NCBI GenBank assembly: GCA_005789375.1
Contig: SXXZ01000175.1
Location: 1-9,868, forward strand
Source: Verrucomicrobiales bacterium
GTDB lineage: Bacteria; Verrucomicrobiota; Verrucomicrobiae; Limisphaerales; UBA9464
DNA length: 9,868 nt
Direction of reading: 5' to 3'
The translations under genes were made by a program, and so were the position numbers. Under the pieces are notes generated by a model, which was given only the letters and a program-made list of their open reading frames with translations, did no database searches and was not told the origin of the DNA. Shown in pieces: positions 6,475 through 9,868 of this stretch; the first letter of the stretch is position 1; each line of letters opens with the position of its first letter.

Positions 6475-6925
6475 TCTACGGCCTGTCAGAGCCCTCTCAG
6501 CGGTGCTCAAACTGGCCCTCGCGACCGGCCCCTGCTCAAGGTGTCATCGACGTTCTGGAACCCACAGAAATTTGCCGGTTTGAAAGCTATGGTTTTGCCC
6601 TGTTCCTGGAGAAGGGCTTCCGGATTGAGCGGCCGCGTTTCCTACTTCTTTCAATGGCACCCAAGTGCGTTCAAGGCCCTACAGACCGAATCAGGATCCG
6701 CTTGGGCAACAAACACGAAGAAGGCCGATGGATGAGGCGTTGAACTTTTGGAGACGGCGGTTTTCAAACTCACCGGTTTCGTCGGTTTTCACGCGGCCGC
6801 TGACATCAAGGCTCCCTGAAGTCTATTGCGTGGAGTCCTGAGCAACGGCAAGCCAGAGAATCGATAGTTCGAGCCGCAGAAGAGACCCGGTTCAGCAGAA
6901 ACGGGTCGATTACTTTCGGGCGAGG
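6475..6925. other. Gene-free convergent intergenic region
   Basis: About 450 bp lie between the ends of scpA and of the lipoprotein gene. A plus-strand frame of 64 codons (6541-6735) and another frame open from 6432 to about 6740 without a good start resemble no family I know. Neither has a ribosome-binding site, so I do not call genes. CGGTTTTCA occurs twice 25 bp apart (6758-6766 and 6783-6791). A hairpin near the right end (6884-6907) may be a terminator. I see no scpB remnant, tRNA or insertion sequence. Confidence 0.5.
6884..6907 (-). terminator. Possible terminator after the lipoprotein gene
   Basis: GACCCG (6884-6889) and CGGGTC (6902-6907) form a 6 bp GC-rich stem with a 12-base loop, 18 bp beyond the lipoprotein stop on the minus strand. 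The following bases (TCTTCT) are only weakly T-rich, so the site may act poorly or need Rho. Confidence 0.35.
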
Positions 6926-7327
6926 TCAACGCGCCGTCTGCATTCGCTCGTATTGCGCCACGGCTGCCTTGGCTCGGACATCGCCCTTCTGGGCCATCGC
7001 GTAAACTTCCTGCATCACCGACGCGATATTGTCCTGAAGGGCCATGCGTTGCTCGGGCGACATGACTGGCTGAGCACGCAGCAATTGAAGGCGTGTCACA
7101 GCGTCTTCCATCTTGCCGGCTTTGAAATCGGCGATGGCTTTCTTGACCTGCTCGGCCGGTGCGGGGCCGGGATCGGCCTCTGCCGCCCCTTCAGCCGGAG
7201 CCGCAGGAGCTTTTTCCATGGCCGCAGCCGACTTCTCCAAGTCCGCCATGGGATCTTCCTTCTTGCAGGCGGTGGCGACGAGGACGAGCAGGGCCAGTCC
7301 GAGCGGGGTGGAACAACGGAGAGTCAT
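6926..7327 (-). CDS. Small putative lipoprotein
   Basis: This 133-residue protein starts with a signal peptide: a short charged N-terminus, a hydrophobic core (LGLALLVLVATA) and a Cys at position 21. The box VATAC followed by KKED fits a lipobox, although Ala rather than Leu at -3 is less usual. An Ala/Pro/Glu-rich low-complexity linker (about 33-58) is followed by a helical region (about 59-133), such as EQVKKAIADFKAGKMEDAV and MALQDNIASVMQEVYAMA. The pattern of short Ala-rich helices recalls TPR-like packing, but no TPR consensus is clear. The protein is likely anchored to an envelope membrane; its role is unknown. It lies 20 bp after the prepilin-like gene on the same strand, so the two are probably co-transcribed. 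No close homologue is recognised. Confidence 0.75.
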   Translation of the reverse strand: MTLRCSTPLGLALLVLVATACKKEDPMADLEKSAAAMEKAPAAPAEGAAEADPGPAPAEQVKKAIADFKAGKMEDAVTRLQLLRAQPVMSPEQRMALQDNIASVMQEVYAMAQKGDVRAKAAVAQYERMQTAR

Positions 7328-7347
7328 CTTAGGAATCGAAAACAGGT

Positions 7348-8088
7348 TCAGCGTCCGTTAGGAGTGGCCGGATTGCACCAGAGCCGATTCTTGGCAGCCA
7401 GATTCCCCTCAGCGTAGAAGAGTTTGGTCTTCAGGTATTCGGTGTGCCCGTCCACGACACCCACGGTAGTTCCGATGGAATGAACGCGGGTAATCCCCTC
7501 TGCCGCGCTGCTGGATCCATCATTGAAATCGCCAGGATTTGTTTCGAGGGCCTGCCACAGAATGATGGCGTTGGGATCGAACTGCGAAGACTTGTAAGAA
7601 CCCGGAGAGACGCCTCCAAAACCACACACCGCACCGTTCATCAGATAACTGGACATCTTCTGAGCCCGGCTTTTCCACGCAGGCTTATTAGTCCGGTCGG
7701 CGGGGCAACGGAACACAGCAGGGCTGCCGATGTTGGCATACAAGAGACCGGTCTCATAGGCCTTGGCAATGTTGGTGCTCCATCGCGGGCTGGTGATGTC
7801 CGGCGGTGCCCCCAAGGTGGCATCGTAGAGCCAACCCTTCTTGAGCCACGGAGAATTCCAGTTGGGCTCGGGCAGGTAGTCAGCCGAATCGCCCACGTAC
7901 ATGTGGGTGCCCAGAGTAATCTGCTTCACATTATTCTGGCACTGGATCGTGATGGCCTTTTCCTTCGCCTTGGCCAAAGCCGGCAACAACATGCCAGCCA
8001 AAATTGCGATAATTGCGATCACCACAAGCAACTCGATGAGAGTGAACGCGGCACGACGGTCCGCCGTGCTATAAATGGGGGAATTCAT
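7348..8088 (-). CDS. Prepilin-type N-terminal cleavage/methylation domain protein (type II secretion pseudopilin-like)
   Basis: This 246-residue protein has the class III signal RRAA then [18 protein letters not shown] (15-32), continuing [12 protein letters not shown]. Prepilin peptidase is expected to cut before F15, which makes E19 the Glu5 of the mature protein. The -1 residue is Ala instead of the classical Gly; this variant is common in Verrucomicrobiota and Planctomycetota prepilin-like proteins. The globular part has four Cys (C50, C128, C155, C238) and ends with [11 protein letters not shown] (DGH at 213-215), as in the large families of such proteins in these phyla. They are usually annotated as type II secretion or DUF1559-like, and their functions are mostly unknown. 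ATG at 8088 is chosen; a GTG at 8142 would add 18 residues and run through an inverted repeat. The lipoprotein gene follows after 20 bp. Confidence 0.92.
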   Translation of the reverse strand: MNSPIYSTADRRAAFTLIELLVVIAIIAILAGMLLPALAKAKEKAITIQCQNNVKQITLGTHMYVGDSADYLPEPNWNSPWLKKGWLYDATLGAPPDITSPRWSTNIAKAYETGLLYANIGSPAVFRCPADRTNKPAWKSRAQKMSSYLMNGAVCGFGGVSPGSYKSSQFDPNAIILWQALETNPGDFNDGSSSAAEGITRVHSIGTTVGVVDGHTEYLKTKLFYAEGNLAAKNRLWCNPATPNGR

Positions 8089-8109
8089 GGAGATTCTTGT
8101 TAAGGTTCC

Positions 8110-8138
8110 TCTTCCGACACACTTACGCAATCGGAAGA
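8110..8138 (-). promoter_or_regulatory. Inverted repeat upstream of the prepilin-like gene
   Basis: TCTTCCGA (8110-8117) and TCGGAAGA (8131-8138) are perfect 8 bp inverted repeats around a 13-base spacer. The repeat ends 21 bp before the start codon at 8088. It could be an operator for a dimeric regulator or a hairpin in the leader. It is too far from a T-run to be a terminator. Confidence 0.4.
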
Positions 8139-8259
8139 ACACCTGGGTACTTGGGCATTCGAACCCGCCGCCTCATCGAGTCAAGGCTTTCCTCGCAAAT
8201 CTTCAAACACCCCACGAACGATAAGGCCCCGGAATCCACATCTTGGGGCTAGCAAACGA

Positions 8260-8286
8260 GGAGGCTGACAAAAAGTGACAACCTCC
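8260..8286 (-). terminator. Possible terminator after the beta-propeller gene
   Basis: On the minus strand GGAGGTTG (8286-8279) pairs with CAGCCTCC (8267-8260), an 8 bp stem with one G-U pair and an 11-base loop. It lies 16 bp after the stop at 8303. The bases that follow (TCGTTTGC) are only moderately T-rich. On the plus strand the stem contains a C/A mismatch, which favours minus-strand use. Confidence 0.4.
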
Positions 8287-8302
8287 AGGCGCAGCGTCTC
8301 AA

Positions 8303-9868
8303 TCAGGGATTCCTGAATGGCAACCACCAGGCTCCCGAAACGCCGCGGGCCACCCAAAGACCTCTGGCAGTCGGAATACCGAGGTTAGATCGATCGAGCC
8401 ACAAACTGCAGGGTCGTTCGCCCCGAGCCTGGACACGCAGCGGGTTGGTCAGCGTGTCCACGAGAATCAGCGAACCATCCCCCTCCCCGAGCAAGGCGCC
8501 ATCGAACTCCAAGAACCGGTTCACGGTGAAACCCAATTTCACACGGGGGGCGACTGTCGTCAGGCTTCCACCGGCCTCTAAGGCCCAGGTCTCCAGAGTC
8601 GTCCCTTGTTCGAAGCCCACCGCGATACGGCCGTCGGCTAAGACGGCAACCGGGTAGGCTCCCAAGTCTGGAAGTTCCCGCTCTACGATGCGTCGGGCCT
8701 TGATTCCATCATAGCCCAAGGCTTGAAGAGCCACTGAGGAGAGGCCCTTGATCGTGTTCGTTTCGACCCGGCAATAGAGCACTGAGCCTCCGTGCGAGAC
8801 CCCCTTGAGCTCGCCAGGCAGCGGGACCGAATCTCGCAGCACCGGTTCCGAAGCATCCGTCGCATCAAGAACGTGCAAGGTGTTTTCGGTCACCCAACAT
8901 CCCTGCTGTTCCCACCACGGGAGGATCGTAGCCCCGGAAGGCTTAACAGCCGGCACCCACTCATAGCGGGCCAAGGAGGCAAACATCTTACCCCCACGGA
9001 CCGTGACAGAACTGACCGAGCCACCCTCGCCCAGCAAGTAGTCACCGACGAAGACGGGGCGCTCGGGGCCAGTCAGATCCACCGCCAGCCAGCGAGTGTT
9101 CCCGCCGCCAAACCACCAACCACGACCCGGAGCGATCATCATGTCACCCCCAACGAGCATTCCACCGCGCATCCACATCGAAGACATGTAGCCGTAGCCC
9201 CCCTCCTGAATCCAAACCAGCGACCGAGGGGTCGGCCAATACGCAGTGTACCGCCCCCAGCTTGCCGCAGAGAACTTGGAAGGCGCCGACCGACCTACAA
9301 TGTCCAGTCGGTCATTCTGGATCGCAACAACCTGAAGCAACGTTTCCCCCGGAATCGTCGTCCAAACTTCATTGGTGGTACCGGCCTTGTCGACACGGTA
9401 AGTGTCCGGCCCTCGGTGCAACAGGTAGAGTCGTCCGTCTTTCAAATCAACTCCCACCAGCGGCAAATTGGTGAGGGTCAATGAACTGATGGCAGTATCA
9501 GGATCCGAAGCCAAACTCAGTCGCAAACGCGGCGCGGTTTGCGCCTGAAGCGATGCGTCCCAAGAGCCATTGGAGATCTGGATCAAGCGGTCGCCCTGGA
9601 CAAAGAGCTGGTCCACCGACTCGGAAAGTGCCAGCACCGAGCGAACTTCTGGCTGATCCCGATCGGCAATGGCGGCCGAAACCAATTCACCTCCGGAGAG
9701 ACTCAGCACGTGGTTATCTAAAAGAACCGCACGACGCGCCGCAGAGTTATGATTGATGGTACCCCGGAGCTTCAGTGTGTCCTTGGTAAAATCGAGCAAC
9801 TGGACGCCCTGGAACCATCCGTTAGTTCCCTGCCGTCCGTGCCACGGCAACAAGACAAGACCCTGCTC
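8303..9868 (-). CDS. Beta-propeller-like protein, C-terminal 521 residues (5' end outside window)
   Basis: The frame is open to the last base, so the start lies beyond the window. The visible 521 residues consist of repeated beta-strand units with the pattern x-D-x-x-x-P-x-(V/L) followed by a Gly-Asp/Gly-Gly turn. Examples are ADRDQPEVRSVLALSESVDQ then VQGDRLIQIS, LTGPERPVFVGDYLLGEGG then VRGGKMFASL, and ATDASEPVLRDSVPLPGE. This resembles secreted beta-propeller proteins of the Beta_propel (PF09826) or LVIVD-repeat type, but the match is by pattern only. Residues 220-256 form a Gly/Trp/Met-rich stretch (GGYGYMSSMWM and later APGRGWWFGGGN). No catalytic motif is seen. A secreted or cell-surface location is likely but unproven, because the N-terminus is missing. 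It is probably a separate transcript from the prepilin-like gene, with a possible terminator between them. Confidence 0.75.
   Translation of the reverse strand, partial: EQGLVLLPWHGRQGTNGWFQGVQLLDFTKDTLKLRGTINHNSAARRAVLLDNHVLSLSGGELVSAAIADRDQPEVRSVLALSESVDQLFVQGDRLIQISNGSWDASLQAQTAPRLRLSLASDPDTAISSLTLTNLPLVGVDLKDGRLYLLHRGPDTYRVDKAGTTNEVWTTIPGETLLQVVAIQNDRLDIVGRSAPSKFSAASWGRYTAYWPTPRSLVWIQEGGYGYMSSMWMRGGMLVGGDMMIAPGRGWWFGGGNTRWLAVDLTGPERPVFVGDYLLGEGGSVSSVTVRGGKMFASLARYEWVPAVKPSGATILPWWEQQGCWVTENTLHVLDATDASEPVLRDSVPLPGELKGVSHGGSVLYCRVETNTIKGLSSVALQALGYDGIKARRIVERELPDLGAYPVAVLADGRIAVGFEQGTTLETWALEAGGSLTTVAPRVKLGFTVNRFLEFDGALLGEGDGSLILVDTLTNPLRVQARGERPCSLWLDRSNLGIPTARGLWVARGVSGAWWLPFRNP

Noticed and set aside
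6541..6735. A 64-codon open frame after scpA
   Set aside because: It has no ribosome-binding site and no recognisable family, and its composition looks random. It is too weak to call a gene.
6629..6800. Two NotI-like GCGGCCGC sites in the gene-free region
   Set aside because: Two copies of a GC palindrome in a GC-rich genome need no special cause, and no other repeat structure joins them.
7444..8103. A 219-codon plus-strand open frame opposite the prepilin-like gene
   Set aside because: The minus strand encodes an unmistakable prepilin signal over the same bases; the antisense product resembles nothing known.
8153..8168. GGTTCGAAT on the minus strand, like a tRNA T-loop
   Set aside because: The flanking bases do not form the T-stem (the innermost pair would be G-G), and no anticodon arm or acceptor stem is found nearby.

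Overview
The window reads as ordinary chromosome from a heterotrophic bacterium of the Verrucomicrobiota. The lineage call is an inference. It rests on a prepilin-type protein with the [18 protein letters not shown] helix followed by [12 protein letters not shown], on a Gfo/Idh/MocA oxidoreductase tail of the type abundant in Verrucomicrobiota and Planctomycetota, on moderately high GC, and on the near absence of Shine-Dalgarno motifs before the starts.

Layout. (1) Positions 2-556, plus strand: the C-terminal part of a Gfo/Idh/MocA oxidoreductase, whose end overlaps the end of mtnC by 8 bp in convergent orientation. (2) Positions 549-4188, minus strand, in transcription order: a LolD/MacB-like ABC ATPase, a CPBP-family membrane protease, then mtnB, mtnD and mtnC. 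The last three catalyse consecutive steps of methionine salvage, from methylthioribulose-1-phosphate to the 2-keto precursor of methionine. mtnD and mtnC share an ATGA overlap. (3) Positions 4189-4374: a divergent intergenic region with two tandem NrdR-box-like sites 32 bp apart, next to nrdR. (4) Positions 4375-6474, plus strand: nrdR, an ATGA-overlapped two-domain protein that I do not recognise, and scpA. (5) Positions 6475-6925: about 450 bp between convergent genes, with no gene I can support. (6) Positions 6926-9868, minus strand: a beta-propeller-like protein cut by the window edge, a prepilin-like protein and a small lipoprotein. The last two are 20 bp apart and probably co-transcribed.

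How the genes work together. MtnB, MtnC and MtnD form a metabolic unit that recycles the methylthio group. nrdR appears able to control itself and may be co-expressed with the unknown protein and the condensin subunit ScpA, which would fit a DNA-precursor and chromosome-maintenance theme. The right-hand genes look like envelope or secreted functions. I found no CRISPR, transposon, phage, tRNA or rRNA signal and no clear new defence or mobile system. The best leads are the tandem NrdR sites, the unknown protein coupled to nrdR, and a perfect inverted repeat ahead of the prepilin-like gene.
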